Part shown: positions 9,571-21,800 of the stretch, piece by piece
Layout: each line of letters begins with the position of its first letter
Position numbering within the stretch: the stretch's first letter is position 1
Source: Siphonodentalium dalli
Taxonomy: Eukaryota > Mollusca > Scaphopoda > Gadilida > Siphonodentaliidae
NCBI GenBank assembly: GCA_032622095.1
Contig: CP136067.1
Location: 135,225,990 to 135,289,989, forward strand
Direction: 5' to 3'
Length of the DNA stretch: 64,000 nt
The notes under the pieces: model-generated
Databases searched by the model: none
Told to the model about the DNA's origin: nothing
The model's input: only the letters and a program-made list of their open reading frames with translations
Made by a program: the position numbers and the translations under genes

Positions 9571-11664
9571 TCATTTATTTGCGGAAAACTGCCGAACCAT
9601 GTTACAGATCAGATTGCATATACTCGGGTGTTCAGCCTTCATGAGGAATATGAACTTTTCTATTTCATCAAAGTTTACGAAAATTGGTTGGTGAACTCCT
9701 ATTTCAGTGAAAAATCTCTTCCGCAAATGGTTATGTTTTTCACATCTCATTATAAAGTGTTCTTCCGTTTCAATTTCATTTGCTTCACATTTTTTACATA
9801 TGCGTTTCTCGTAAGGTATTTTTGGCTGAGCGTGTCGCCCAACCTCTACCTGCAACTTATGATTGCTTACTCTAAGCTTACTGAAACACGATCTCGTATA
9901 AAAATTAGTAATTTGGAGTAAGTATGGTTCAATTTCATCGAATATTTCGTTTTTGAACGTTAGAATATGAACGCATTTTAATTCTTCCCGGACTTTATTG
10001 AGATATTCCAGCGATAGGTTATTCTCTAAATCGCTTATTTTTGGCATGTGAAGTGCTTCTGCCAAAAACGGTGGAATTATATATTCCTCGCATATTTGGG
10101 CAGAATTCTGAAGTAACATATTCGGTTTTCTTTCAGACAGTTTAAGCATATATCTTACAGCATTCATTATCGCATCATGTGCTATCGGAAATCTGCCCAA
10201 TTCTGCTCTTGTCGCGTGATTAGACGCCATTCTATTTAAACCCAACACTGATTTACAAAATTTAACATGTGTAATTTCACATGGAATAGATTCGAGCTTG
10301 TTAATATTAATATGCGATGCCCATATTTCGCAACCATGTAAAACGATAGGTTTTATCAGCTTGTCAAATAGTTTACACCAAATGCTTACTGAGAAAATTT
10401 CATGTTTGCGCAAGGATGACATTAAACTATGCATTGTTTTTAACCCTTTGTTGTTAACATCTATCTGGGCTTTGCAAAATTTTCCATTCGCACAAAATTT
10501 AATACCAAGATAGGTATATTCCTTAACTGTTTCCAACGGAGTGTTGCTTAATTTAAAGGCAGTTAGTTTTTGTGTTGCTCGTTTCCTGAATATCAGGCAT
10601 TTAGTTTTCTGAAGATTCACTTCTACTTTGTTCCTTATGCTGTAATTCTCCAATTTATTCAAACATCTTTGCATACCTTCAGCAGTTTCAGATAGCATAA
10701 CCAGATCATCTGCAAATAGCATATGACTTAGAGATTTTTCGCCAACTTTAACCGGTTTGCACGAATCATCAAATTCGGCGCTAATGTCATCAATAAATAT
10801 TTTTAAAATTGTGGGAGAAATAATACATCCTTGTCTAACGCCAATATTTGAAATCATATGAGGCCCATAACCTTGGCTAGTTCGTACCGAATAAGCACTT
10901 GACGCATACATAGATTCAATAGTTTTCATAATATTGCCATTGATACCAACATGTTTCAATTTAGTAAACATTGTCTCTCGGTGGACAGTATCAAATGCCT
11001 TACGGAAGTCTACAAATACTGCATATAGAGGTTTTGCCTCTTTCAGGTACTTAGTAGTTAGCGATTTTAAAATGAACGCACTATCAATCGTGCTTCTATT
11101 TTTTCTAAATCCATATTGATTATCACTTATAATATCATTATCATCCAAAAATTTGGAAATTCGTGTATTGATTATTTTGTTAAATATTTTACTTATAGAA
11201 CTGCTCAAAGCTATAGCTCTATAATTGTTTGGATCGTGACGATCACCTTTTTTATAGATAGGTGTCAGTGTGGACTCGCTCCAACATGTATGATAATATG
11301 AAGAGTTCAGAACCAAATTAAATAACTTTGTTAAATCTTGTGCCATAATCGGTCCGACGGCTTTCAATAGTTCATTCCGCAGCCCGTCACTGCCTGGAGA
11401 TTTATTATTTTTCAAACTCTTCAGAACGCCTATTACTTCCAGGGTCGAAATTTCATCATTATTGAGATCGCAAATGATCTTAGGTTTGTCTGTTTTACAT
11501 ATAAAAGTATCTTTATCCCGATTAGCGCTATTGCAATATAAATCATTAAAGAATTTAACACTAATGTCTGGATCAAGATCGTCGTTATCTTTCCTACTAT
11601 CATCTCTCATTTTTTTTAATAAACTTCCTGTATTCACTCGGATCTGACGTTTCCATGTTTTCAA
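9571..11664 (-). CDS. LINE reverse transcriptase ORF
   Basis: This 697-codon frame encodes the polymerase of a non-LTR retrotransposon, which copies element RNA into DNA at the target site. Seen in the protein: NKSPGSDGL at about residue 87; AVFVDFRKAFDTV at 215-227, with the first catalytic Asp at 219; GVRQGCIISP at 275-284; and FADDLVML at 317-324, carrying the catalytic Asp pair. After the thumb comes a KSVLGLNR...ELGRFPI segment. A C-terminal CKKC...EEHF..RC cluster near residues 625-645 resembles the zinc knuckle of CR1/L2/Jockey-type elements. The clade assignment is tentative. The core is intact, but the frame is out of register with the upstream ORF because of an A8 run at about 11610-11617. 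The ATG at 11664 lies inside the overlap, so the true start is probably further upstream. The copy is probably dead because the endonuclease is absent. Confidence 0.9.
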   Translation of the reverse strand: MKTWKRQIRVNTGSLLKKMRDDSRKDNDDLDPDISVKFFNDLYCNSANRDKDTFICKTDKPKIICDLNNDEISTLEVIGVLKSLKNNKSPGSDGLRNELLKAVGPIMAQDLTKLFNLVLNSSYYHTCWSESTLTPIYKKGDRHDPNNYRAIALSSSISKIFNKIINTRISKFLDDNDIISDNQYGFRKNRSTIDSAFILKSLTTKYLKEAKPLYAVFVDFRKAFDTVHRETMFTKLKHVGINGNIMKTIESMYASSAYSVRTSQGYGPHMISNIGVRQGCIISPTILKIFIDDISAEFDDSCKPVKVGEKSLSHMLFADDLVMLSETAEGMQRCLNKLENYSIRNKVEVNLQKTKCLIFRKRATQKLTAFKLSNTPLETVKEYTYLGIKFCANGKFCKAQIDVNNKGLKTMHSLMSSLRKHEIFSVSIWCKLFDKLIKPIVLHGCEIWASHININKLESIPCEITHVKFCKSVLGLNRMASNHATRAELGRFPIAHDAIMNAVRYMLKLSERKPNMLLQNSAQICEEYIIPPFLAEALHMPKISDLENNLSLEYLNKVREELKCVHILTFKNEIFDEIEPYLLQITNFYTRSCFSKLRVSNHKLQVEVGRHAQPKIPYEKRICKKCEANEIETEEHFIMRCEKHNHLRKRFFTEIGVHQPIFVNFDEIEKFIFLMKAEHPSICNLICNMVRQFSANK

Positions 11665-11985
11665 GTTCTATTGCAAATTTGTGTCGGAATAATTTAGCTC
11701 TATATTTAGTTTCCCTTTTATATGCTTTTTTGGCTGCGCAAAATTTTTCAATTAAACTTTTGTTCAGCGGCTGCTCTCTCATTTCGCGCACAGCTTTTTG
11801 CATTATGCATTTTAGTGTTTTACACTTATCATTAAACCACCTACGTTTTTTATATTGCTTAATTTTACCATTCTTTACAGTTTTGGATGCCGACTTATTC
11901 AATCTTTTAAGAAGTTCCGTAAAGTCAGGCCCTCCGTCGGGGCCGTTGCTGAATAAAGGCTTCCAAAGCGAGCCTGTTTCAGCTC
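11600..11985 (-). pseudogene. LINE ORF upstream segment (endonuclease-RT linker), frameshifted
   Basis: The frame encodes a basic region with KKRRWFNDKCK and a KKAYKRETKYRAKL helix. This is typical of the linker that lies between endonuclease and reverse transcriptase in LINE ORF2. It ends at FIKK in a run of eight A residues (- strand). One fewer A would continue directly into the KKMRDD start of the reverse-transcriptase frame. That points to a single-base expansion, although a sequencing error or a frameshifting site cannot be excluded. The open frame extends to 12040, but its first 18 or so codons translate repeat R3 and are not LINE sequence. Confidence 0.75.
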
Positions 11986-12340
11986 CTCTATATATAGGAG
12001 TAGGATCAGTCTGTCTCCAAGATCCTTGGACCGATTTCAACCAAATTTGGTGTGTTGACTCGAGGTACCCTGGCGGGTGTTATAACGGCACTAGATTTGT
12101 TTTGTTTTTTATCATTTTGATTTAAAAAAAATTAAATTGTTTAGAGAGCCCAATCTCGAAAAAAAAATGAGGGCGCCGCTGACTATATAGACTCTGTCTA
12201 AGATCAAAATGTGCGTGAAGCGTACGCAGGGCGGCATGCCTCTAACGCACAAAGGGGCCGGCGCATGCCCCATTTGTGTAGGGGGCCGCAAATCCCTCCG
12301 ACGCCGAATAAAAGCTCCGGTCGTCGACCGAAATGAGTCT
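11986..12340 (+). repeat. Dispersed repeat R3, fragment right of the LINE
   Basis: It starts near GGAGTAGGATCAGTCTGTC and contains AAATTTGGTGTGTTGACTCGAGG and GTTATAACGGC, like the fragments at 8935 and 39085. It continues through a GC-richer part (GGCGCATGCCCCATTTG) to about 12340. No coding content. Confidence 0.6.
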
Positions 12341-12894
12341 GTTTCAGCTAATGTAGTACTCTAATTAACAATAAATATTCAAGATATCATTATAATGAAC
12401 GTTCTCCTTTCCTTGGTATGATTATATCTTCTAAGCACACTGGAGTCGAAGTTACAAACATAATCGCGAAGCGAAGTTTTTACCACCATTTCGCACTGAT
12501 CATTGGCGTGCATGCATGCAAGCAATGATGAAAATCTCTCTGTGTCTGTTAGATTCACGAAATCCAATCAAGTTCACGAACACCGCTAGGTATCACCCTG
12601 TCCTACTTCTGAGACTTTTTATTTGATTTATTGGGAAAATACACGATAATTTGGCTTTGATTTGGAAATGTTCCAAGGACTTATGTCGTTGTACGTTGTG
12701 ATGCGTTCGTCTCTGGCAAACATTACGGAGTTCTGGCATCATTCTCTCCATTGTTGTCGAAATAATGAAAGATTTTGTCACTTTGCTTCATGTACGCGCA
12801 TCATTATTATCACTCATGCACAACTCATATAACATCTATATCCAATCTACTATACGGCATGTCGTAATAATCTCCTCGATCAGAGCCGTTAAAT
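12341..12894. other. No gene seen
   Basis: Unique DNA. The 62-codon open frames on the - strand (12379-12567, 12593-12781) are unsupported. Confidence 0.35.
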
Positions 12895-15085
12895 TAACTC
12901 TTTGATTGCAGCCAATCCCGTTCTGAAAGCATACATTGTTTTGCTTCATTATCGTGAGGAATTTTTACATGTATGCATGAGCAGAAAATATTGCAAAGAA
13001 AATCCCCATGGATTCTAAGGTTGCTTGTTGAACTTATTATCTGTGCACGTCTAGAAATTGATGACTGCATGGGGATCTTGTAAATACCCACCCCGCGCGA
13101 CTATCCAATTATCATGGTTTAATACTCTAATGCCTGGCATGACGCTTATAAGAACGCTTATCCATGCATATTTCCGCGGTGTTTTGTGTACGTTAAGACG
13201 AATGGCGTGCGTGATCCGTATATATGTTATGGTACGTGTGTATCATTCTTTTTTGAACGATTTCTCGTGCGTCCGGTCCATTTCCAAGTTCTGACATCGT
13301 CCATTTAGCTATGTAGACATGCACGCTTACGATTGGTGCAAGATGTTTGGATTCATACGGGCATTCTGCAAGTAACTTGTTCTGCGAATGCAGCCGATAA
13401 ATCATCTCTTTGATTCGTGCCAATCCCATTCTAAAAGCATACATTGTATTGCTTCATTATCACGAGGGATGTTATAATATATGCGGGAAAATGTGCAAAG
13501 AAAATCCCCATGGATTTCCAAGGTTGTCTGTTGAACTTATTATCTGTGCACCTCTAAACAAATGGATGACTTGGGGATCTTGTAACTACCCACCCCGCGA
13601 CTATCCAATTATCATGGTTCAATACTCTAGGCATGACGATTAAGAACGCTTACCGATACATATTTCCGCGGTGTTTTGTGTATGTTAAGACGAATGGCGC
13701 ACGTGATCCGTATATATGTTATGGTACGTCTGTATCATCCTTTTTTGATCGATTTCTCGTGCGTCCGGTCCATTTCCAAGTTCTGATATCGTCCATTTAG
13801 CTATATATAGACATGCACGCTTACGATTGGTGCAAGAGGTTTGGATTCATACGGGCATTCTGCAAGTAACTTGTTCTGCGAATGCAGCCGATAAATCATC
13901 TCTTTGATTCGTGCCAATCCCGTTCTAAAAGCAAACATTGTATTGCTTCATTATCGCGAGGGATGTTATAATATATGCGGAAAATGTGCAAAGAAAATCC
14001 CCATGGATTTCCAAGGTTGTCTGTTGAACTTATTATCTGTGCACCCCTAAACAAATTGATGACTTGGGGATCTTGTAACTACCCACCCCGCGAGTATCCA
14101 TTTATCATGGTTCAATACTCTAGGCATGACAATTAAGAACGCTTACCCATGCATATTTCCGCGGTGTTTTGTGTATGTTAAGACGAATGGCGCGCGTGAT
14201 CCGTATATATGTTATGGTACGTGTGTGTATCATTCTTTTTTGAACGATTTCTCGTGCGTCCGGTCCATTTCCAAGTTCTGACATCGTCCATTTAGCTATA
14301 GACATGCACACTGACGATTGGTGCAAGAAGTTTGGATTCATATACGGCATTCTGCAAGTAACTTGTTCTGCGAATGCAGCCGATAAATTATCTTTGATTC
14401 CTGCCAATCCCGTTCTAAAAGAATACATTGTATTGCTTCATCATCGCGAGGGATGTTATAATATAAGCAGAACAAAATATGCAAAGAAAACCCAATGGAT
14501 TTCCAAGGTTGTCTGTGAACTTATTATCTGTGCACCCCTAAACAAATGGATGACTGAGGATTTTGTAACAGCCCGGTATACCCACCCGCGACTATCCAAT
14601 TATCGTGGTTTTATGTGTTCTATAGTGCCGGGTTTGACGCTTGAGATCACATACCCATGCATATTTCCGCGGTGTTTTGTGTATATGTTCAAACGAATGG
14701 CGTACGCGATACGTAAATATATATGTTATGGTAAACATCTATTCTTTTTGGATTTCTCGTGCGTCCGGTCCATTTCCAAGCTCTACCAGCGTCCTGCTGA
14801 TGACGGATGGAAGAGATTTATATTCACAGGGCATTCTGCATGTATAGCTTGTACTGCGAATGCACAGAAGACACTCTGTAGTCAGTGTAGTGACAATACT
14901 AATCTAATATATATGGTACATCTATTCTTTGTTTTATCTCATGCGTCCGGTCCATTTCCAAGCTACACCAGCGTCAATTAGCTATATATCCTTCTGATGG
15001 TGGATGCAAGATATTTGGATTCGTACGGGCATTCTAGCTTGTACTGCGTTTAATACTCTAATGCCGGGCATGACGCTTGCAAACG
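12895..15085 (+). repeat. Tandem array of about 0.5-kb units
   Basis: TCTTTGATT...GCCAATCCC begins successive units near 12898, 13406, 13901 and 14391, giving periods of about 508, 495 and 490 bp. Each unit contains AAAATCCCCATGGAT, CATATTTCCGCGGTGTTTTG, a GATCCGTATATATGTTATGGTA stretch and GTGCGTCCGGTCCATTTCCAAG. A degenerate partial continuation follows, with further CGTCCGGTCCATT words near 14943 and 15546. On the - strand units 1 and 3 share a peptide (AKWTMSELGNGPDAREIV), but the frames are short and unanchored, so it is treated as a satellite-like array rather than a gene family. Confidence 0.9.
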
Positions 15086-15089
15086 CTTA

Positions 15090-15455
15090 AAGTGCCGTGA
15101 AACACTCCGGTAGGGTGATACAATAGAAATGGAGAATAATCTTGCTCAAAGTCGTTATCATTATGAATGTTAATACAAATTTACAACACACACTGTCAGT
15201 CTTATATATTCTTAAATGCAATGAGTAGCGATGGCGAAATCGTTTGCGATAGTTTATCGGCCATTGTTGCGTCCCGAATCGAGATGTAAATATTTACAAT
15301 TGAGCGTTGTTCAGACGGTGTTTTCTATGGAGTTGTATGGTCGATTTCTTTGAGATTGTGGACGATGTTAGTACAATGCAACATTCCGGCAGTTGGCATA
15401 GCGCCTGACTACAAATTTATCAGTTTCGCGCACCCGAACAAGTCCATAATATGTC
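15090..15455 (+). repeat. Dispersed repeat R1, copy 2
   Basis: It matches 1284-1661 over its length (AATCTTGCTCAAAGTCG, TTGAGATTGTGGACGATGTTAG, AGTCCATAATATG). It lies directly after the 0.5-kb array and before a run of 13-14 G at about 15597-15611. Confidence 0.65.
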
Positions 15456-15732
15456 TTTAACATGCGTATTTCCGCGGTGTTGATGTGTGTATCCGTGATC
15501 CGTGTATATGTTACGGCACGTCTATTCTTTTTTGGATGATTTTTCGTGCGTCCGGTCCATTCGCCAGCTCTCCCAGCTAGAGCTATAGGTCCCATCGGGG
15601 GGGGGGGGGGGATAAACCCGACTTCACACGTCCAACGTTTGTCTCGTGGGTTCTTTTTTTTGGGAACTCAAATTAACATCAATATTTTCTTCTCATGTTT
15701 TCTTTGTGTAGATATAAATCCATCATTTTCAG

Positions 15733-15866
15733 GATACAAAGACTGGTGTACTGGAGGTAGATGTTACCATAACAACCGTGATATTGGGTGAGAGGGAGCA
15801 TGTTAATGACAACGAAACAGTTCCAGACCAGTCAGTTTTTGGTCTTAGTATTGAACTTACAAACGG
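15733..15866 (+). CDS. Channel gene exon A: extracellular beta-strands
   Basis: The acceptor is TCATTTTCAG and the donor GTGAGT. The exon reads in phase 0 and ends after two bases of a Gly codon. The following exon supplies the third base, so the junction is in frame. The peptide includes DTKTGVLEVDV, comparable to the D-x-K-x-x-x-L segment of the first strands, and VPDQSVF, which could correspond to the W-x-PD-x-x-x-[YF] region with the Trp replaced. The segment between them is about 20-25 residues shorter than in typical nicotinic subunits. Membership in the gene rests on phase, position and weak similarity, so it is less certain than the other exons. Confidence 0.6.
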
Positions 15867-18800
15867 GTGAGTATTGAGTCGGAATGGATAACTTTAAAAC
15901 TAAATAATAAATAAATAAAAATAAAATAAATCACCGCCAATTTTAACGCTGTGGGAAATTGAAAATAATGCATATGAGATAAGGAGCTCCAACCAGAGGC
16001 CTTTTGACGATGATGGTGCACATGGTGGTACTTACATTAATTGATAGATTTTACAATTTACGGCAATCTTTTGACAGTGGCAGGGGAGCATACTTATGTT
16101 ATTAGTTATATCCAACAGCACCTCTTCGTTACTCATGCATTTATTTCCGTAAATACGTCATAAGCAAAGACTTTTTTTTCGGAAATTTCAGAAGTATCTT
16201 TTTATCCTCGATTTAAACGGAAAAGGAAGTTATAAATAACGTGCACTGACATTAAACAACTAGGACTGTCCGCTTGCTATAACAAAACGGTCAAACTGTT
16301 AAACACATTGGATGGCTATGATCGGACATTTGTAAGATCACTAAAATTCACCAATAAGTCTGATGGTATACCATTTTGCAACAAGTAACGTACAATTGTT
16401 AGTTTCATATTCGCCGTGTCTTCAGGCGGCAATCCGATTGCGCGAAATGAGTCTGTTACTATAAATATAACAAGAATAATACATGTAGGCGACTAGGAAT
16501 CCAACTGGGGTACTATCGTCAAATAGTATAGCAGTGTGCAGCCAATCAGAACGCGAGAAAGTCACATAAGATAATATAGTTGAATAGCATGGTTCTACCT
16601 GGTCCGAAACTGCGACTTACATTACCCAAAAACTAACGCACTAACATGAACCCATCAGCAATCGCATCCTGGTCTTTGCGGTTAACGAGCCGAAACGTAA
16701 AGTGACATGCGCTTAGCACATACCTCTAATGAATACCTATAAAAATCGTCTCCTGGAATTTGCAGGTAACGAGCGGAAACGTAACGTTACACGCGCTTAG
16801 TGTGACATGGAGTCAGCAGTCTGCAACTGATCACGATCCTATCAAAATAGTTTGGCATCTTTTCAACTCATTGGGAGTAAATTAAAAAAAAAGGTTTAAA
16901 TTCTACTTTTGGCATACATAAAATCAGCTTTTTGGGGGTACGTTCTGAAACCCTTTTAAAAGTTCCATTATTGGTCGACCTCTGCACCCCCACGCCAGGA
17001 CTCAACTTCACCACACTAATTTTCTTTCTTAATGTCTCCTCTAATTTTTTTCGTTTGTTAACAAGAAAAAAAAGTGGCCGCAGAGTCTCCAGACAAGATG
17101 GTGTCCATCATGGCGGCCATTTTTTAAATATGCACAAGGTCTCTTTCATCGCCGTTATAGCAAAGATGATATCACATACGGTCTCGGTTTCCGTTCGATT
17201 CGTTATGCTAATATAAAACCCTTACGAATTAGCCAAAAATCCGACACCAAACTCCAATATGGCGGCCAAGATGGCCGCCGAAATTTGAAAAATAGCTTTT
17301 CTGACATTTCACCACCTTTCGTTTGTCTCTGTGGGAAATTATAGGCATCTTGGCGTGATTTTATACATTCATCGTATAGCAGACATAATGGGACCATAAT
17401 ATACATTCCTTGCTGGATACGTTTGTCCGATATCACGTTTTCCCAAATGCCGGTATAATCCGGTCATAGCCGAATCGACGCTAATAACGCGATGTCTGTT
17501 TCGAATCAATGAATGTTGTTGCTATCATAACAACCCCCATGCATATATATGTGCAGGAGATACTCGAGCTAGGATTCCTCTTATACCTGAGTTTAGGAAT
17601 ATTTACCCAAATCCAAGATGGCGGCCAAAATGGCCACCAGAAATAGAAAAATCTCCGAAAATCGCTGATTTTAATACCAGTGAGCGTTATTGCCACGACA
17701 ACTCCACACATGCTTACTATTGCGAGTGGGGAACACTGAGGCGAAGAACTGTCCTTATATCACATCCAAATAAAAGTCACCCAAATCCAAAATGGCGCCC
17801 ACAATGGCAGACAAATTTTGAAAACTCACCGAAATTTCCCCATGTTCACATCATTGGCATTATTGTCGAGACAATTCCACAAATGCTGACAATTGAGTTG
17901 GAAATACTGAGGTGAAGTAATTACCTTGCATCTCATGTAAGAAATTGTTTTCCAAATCGAAGATGGCGGCCAAAATGGCGACCGAAATTTGAAAACAAGC
18001 TTACATTCATTACTTTCTTACGATGGGCGTTATTGTTACGCGAATTCTACCTACAATTACATGTTTATATGGAATATTTATATGAAGTATTCATTTGAGT
18101 TTGGCAATTGATGCTCACAGTCAAGCTGGCGGCTAAACTGGCGGGCAGAAATTTAAAAGAATTCGATATTTTGACATACTGATTTCAACTTTTTGTCATA
18201 ATATCGATATGTATCGTCGAAACCATACACAAACCATCTATTTGTTCAACTTAAAACGTCTCAAAACGCATAACATAGCTCATATCCTTCTCGAAGGACA
18301 AAAGCCCACACTTAATAATCGCGATGTGGCATTTCGAAATCCATTCTCTACTTAGCGCCGATAATGGCGTAACCGTAGGTGCGTCGATTAGTCATATCAG
18401 AACAATTACCTGATAATAGATTCTGATTTACCACGTGCATACTTATCTGGACCAGCTTCCACTTCTTTGTCTGATAAATATAGGTCGCTCACACCGACAA
18501 AGTATTGAACACTTCCTGTGAGAAGGGTATCTCTCATCGTATTGTTTCAAACAATTCATTTTCCAGTGTCTAGCTTACGATTTTAAATATTTGCAAAATA
18601 TGGGATTTGTGCGTCATCTTGAACTAGAAAGTCATATGGTCGATGAGTATACAAGCTTACAGAATTCCATCCCTATGTATGTCTGTCTCATACCCCATGG
18701 GGCTAACCGCATGTACACCTGGTGAACTTCACAGTTAGCTAGTCACTTTTCAATATATGGTTCGCCAACTCACAAACTTAGCGAACGCAATAGCATACGT

Positions 18801-21800
18801 GGACAACTTCAGCAGTGTTTCGAAGGTTGCAAGCTATCTCATTGGACATTGGACAGATGCCTATCTGCTAAGGAGAAGACCATAATGTACGGACACGTCT
18901 TGACTTCTTCGCGGTGCTAGTCTGTGGACATGCGCCATGATAGTGGGAATGAAATGGGCCAAGTTATACACCACCCCTACACTAGGTGCATATTTCAGAT
19001 ATAGAGTGTCAAGCGTGTCGGTGTTTTTGGTGTGGTAAGATTTTATTCCTCATCCGTTTCGAAGCCGGTTTGAATCAACTTGACCGGACGTATAATGAAG
19101 GTATGCGTTGTTCTTATCCTCTCTCAGGGTTAGTGTCAGTAAGTGGGCGTATTATTAAAGAAAATGTCAGGAACTGTGGTGCATATTTGCTAAGGCGCAG
19201 AAGACCATAATGCATAATATACCCACACTATGATATGTCATACTCGCGCTGGGTGGTGGTTGGTATGGTTCAAGAAAAAAATGCCACCACAAGGGTGAAA
19301 TGTTCAACGCGAAGAACATCCAGAGGAATGGGTACACCAAGTGATTTCTTGGTAACATCACCATTCCGACCATTTCCCTCATGAGACATTAACAACTATA
19401 TTCTAAAGTTATATATATAAAGCTCTATGATCATAAAGGGCACGTTCGACCTTTGAAGGATTTCCCCATCGTTCACAACCAATGCCGTCGAGACTGTAAA
19501 TTGTTCTTTAAATGCAAAACAAATGTGAAATAAATGCAAAACAGTTCCTGACATTTTCTTGAATACTACCGCCCACACTCTGACACTAACCCTGACAGAG
19601 GATAAGAACAACGAATACCTTCATTCTATCAAGACATTATCCTTTAGCTCATCCGACTGTTCTGTGGGTGGCTAGCATAGTATTATCCAGACAAAATTAT
19701 ACGTCTGGTCAAGTTGATTCAGAACGGCTTCGAAACTGATGGAAGGTAATTACTTCACCTCAGTATTTCCAAAAGGGAATTTCAGTGATTTTTCAAAATC
19801 TGTGGGCGCAATTTTGGATTTGGGGGACTTTTATTTGGATATGTTATAGAGACAGTTCCTCGCCTCAGTGTTCCCGACTCACAATAGTAAGCATGTGTGG
19901 AATTGTGACAATAACGCTCACTTATGTTAAAATCAGCGATTTTCGGAGATTTTTCTATTTCTGGTGGCCATTTTGGCCGCCATCTTGGATTTGGGTGAAT
20001 ATTCCTCAACTCAGGTATAAGAGGAATCCTAGCTCGAGTATCTCCTGCACATATATATGCATGGGTGTTGTTATGATAGCAATAACATTCATTGATTCGA
20101 AACAGACATCGCGTTATTAGCGTCGATTCGGCTATGACCGGGTTATACCGGCATTTGGGAAAACGTGATATCGGACAAACATATCCAGCAAGGAATGTAT
20201 GTTATAGTCCCATTATGTTTGCTAATGACTCTGCCATACGGTGAATTTATAAAATCACGCCAAGATGCCTATAATTTCCCACAGAGACAAACGAAAAGTG
20301 GTGAAATGTCAGAAAAATATTTCGGCGGCCATATTGGATTTTGGTGTCGAATTTTGGGCTAATTTGTAAGGGTTTTATATTAGCATAACGAATCGAGCGG
20401 AAAACAAGACTGTATTTTGATATCATCTTTACTATAACGGCGATCAAAGAGACCTGATACATATACAAAAAATGGCCGCCATGATGGACGCCATCTTGTC
20501 TGGAGTCTCTGCGGCCACTTTTGTTTCTTGTTAACAACCGAAAAAATTTAGAGGAGACATTAAGAAAGAAAATTAGTGGGGTGAAGTTGAGTCCTGGGGG
20601 GGGGGGTTGCAGAGGTCGACCAATATTTCCTGGACTATTATCTGTTCTTTTGCTATTATAAATGGGACGATTTAAATTCGATGCATTTCTCAGTCTCAGT
20701 CTCCTGGTCTTCGCAGGTATGATGGTAACATGGAGATAGTTCTGCACCGAGAGAAACCCATACGCACGGATGTTGGAGAAATCACCACACAGAAAAGAAT
20801 ACGCCTGAGATCACTCTGCCTGTGTCAGCTCCAGGATTTCCCGTTTGACAGCCACAACTGTGCCCTTAACTTTAGCGTGTCAGAAACTTTTGGTGCCGAA
20901 TGGAATTTTACAGCACAGAAGCCTTCGTCAAGCGGGGTATCAGATCTGAGTCCATGGGCGCTTCATAACTTTTACATTTCCACGGTAACAAACGAAACGT
21001 TCTCTTATAACGTATCGGTGTCGAGGAAGCCAGGAATGCTGCATCAAACCATGGTTCTTCCCGCCGTATTATTAGCGTTTTCCATTCCATTCCTATTTCT
21101 TCTGCATCCAGAAAATAGGGACAGAATTGTGATATGTAAGTACACAGTTATGTTCTTAAGATGAGACCTTAAATTGGAATTAAGATTTCTTCTTTTGTGT
21201 TAGTATACCCAACGCTCTGTTTGGCAGTATAGGATTCTGTCAGAAATATTATAATATTTCGCAGTCAACCACAACCCGAGAAAGTCTTATCAGAAATGAT
21301 GTAATTAAGTAAAACATTGGTTCAATGAAAGGATATCAAACGTACTCATATTTTCTGACCATGCGCTTATATACATGAAAATACATGTACATGAACTTTT
21401 ATGCCAATATTCGACAATGGACCAATGACAAGATCAATCGAGCGATGTTTATAAATTATGGATATTTCGAATTCTCAAACCTCAATATTTGAGAAACAGC
21501 TCTCATCAGAAATTGAATGTCCGTTATCCACGAATTAGTTGTGTTACTATACTAACTGACTGAGACAACCATGTGTGACTAAATGGGAATTGTACACTAA
21601 ATCCGGCCATTTATAGGACCATCTCCTATTATACTCGACAGAATATATGCAATAAATGATTAGAGTTGAGCCAAGGATGAGTGCAAAATAGAAATGATGT
21701 AAACAACGTGTTAATTATAATGTAAATGAGTTATGGCTTCGAGCCATAACATAATTTTCATATTATAATTACGATGTTGTTTTACATCGTTCATGAATTA

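Larger units (their letters stand above)
9436..11985 (-). mobile_element. 5'-truncated non-LTR retrotransposon (LINE)
   Basis: On the - strand the element carries the spacer upstream of the reverse transcriptase, the reverse transcriptase itself and a cysteine/histidine tail. It ends in a short 3' region with TGTTA-type repeats (AACATAACATAACAT at about 9433-9450 on the + strand). The endonuclease domain expected upstream is missing. Near 11985-12000 the sequence switches to dispersed repeat R3, so the insertion is 5'-truncated or was cut by another element. No unambiguous target-site duplication was seen. Confidence 0.85.

Noticed and set aside
14304-14981. 225-codon + strand open frame
   Set aside because: It lies wholly in the 0.5-kb tandem array. 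The equivalent frame is broken in the other units.
20247-20747. 166-codon - strand open frame
   Set aside because: Most of it mirrors the frame at 16932-17216 because both lie in arms of the same inverted repeat, and no domain is visible.
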